A stretch of DNA of 5,919 nt from an uncultured Bacilli bacterium. GTDB taxonomy: Bacteria > Bacillota_I > Bacilli_A > RFN20 > CAG-826. Where the stretch lies: contig CAKPNG010000062.1 of NCBI GenBank assembly GCA_934168325.1, positions 1 through 5,919 on the forward strand, read 5' to 3'. Numbering within the stretch: position 1 is the first letter of the stretch; every line of letters begins with the position of its first letter. A program made the position numbers and the translations under genes. The notes beneath the pieces are model-generated. The model did no database searches, was not told the origin of the DNA, and saw only the letters and a program-made list of their open reading frames with translations. Shown here piece by piece: positions 5,852 through 5,919 of the stretch.

Positions 5852-5919
5852 TCATTTTTTGCGGACAGTTCATACATGCTATCCTTTTCTGTTCTCTGCT
5901 CCTGCGTTTGCTCTCGTTT
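5852..5919 (-). pseudogene. Scrap of another gene fused out of frame to the helicase remnant
   Basis: Reading left from the window edge, a frame open at its 5' end gives KREQTQEQRTEKDSMYELSA followed by KND. It then runs out of frame into the helicase DNA and stops at TAG 5731-5733, 62 codons in all. Only about the first 23 residues look like original coding sequence, hydrophilic and rich in Glu, Gln, Lys and Arg. I do not recognise the source. In the helicase family, residues such as CPWRP should precede TDLQQ; they are absent, so a deletion, a rearrangement or an assembly join lies at about 5850-5855. Confidence 0.4.

Overview
This is low-GC, Firmicutes-like DNA. It has AT-rich codon use, GGAG/GGAGG ribosome binding sites, and a decayed conjugative-element helicase of the Tn1549/CTn type that is common in gut Clostridia. 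The species cannot be named from the window. The left two thirds (about 1-4900) is very AT-rich; one 60-base line inside the TPR gene counts 22% G+C. The helicase remnant at the right is richer; one line at 5161 counts 45%.

Layout, left to right. Positions 1-316 are non-coding. They hold a recombination-site-like repeat (site A, 55-77), a hairpin with a T-run on the minus strand (76-103), a plausible sigma-70 promoter reading right (238-266), and a second site (site B, 283-305) just upstream of a GGAGG. Positions 317-2829 encode a STAND-type P-loop NTPase with C-terminal TPR repeats. A one-base frameshift in an A6T4 tract (605-614) splits it into 99 aa and 720 aa pieces. Positions 3802-2816 (minus) encode a D-Ala-D-Ala-ligase-like ATP-grasp enzyme that converges on the NTPase gene with a 14-bp overlap. 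Site C (3820-3842) sits directly upstream of this gene and is an exact 23-bp inverted copy of site B. A perfect 16-bp-stem hairpin (3846-3880) follows, then a complete tyrosine recombinase (4810-3881, minus). The right end (4895-5919, minus) is a decayed helicase fragment joined to a scrap of another gene.

Main interpretation. Sites B and C are perfect inverted repeats. Each has the anatomy of a tyrosine-recombinase core: short inverted arms around a 7-bp spacer. Each lies in the 5' leader of one of two convergent genes, and a tyrosine recombinase gene ends 38 bp away. The best promoter lies outside the repeat-bounded segment, on the left. The simplest reading is a phase-variable gene-swap switch. 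As sequenced, the NTPase-TPR gene faces the promoter and the ATP-grasp gene has none. Flipping 283-3842 would exchange them. The repeats, spacers and gene orientations are seen directly; inversion, its enzyme and the on/off states are inferred. A main alternative is that site C is simply the end (att) of the conjugative element carrying the recombinase.
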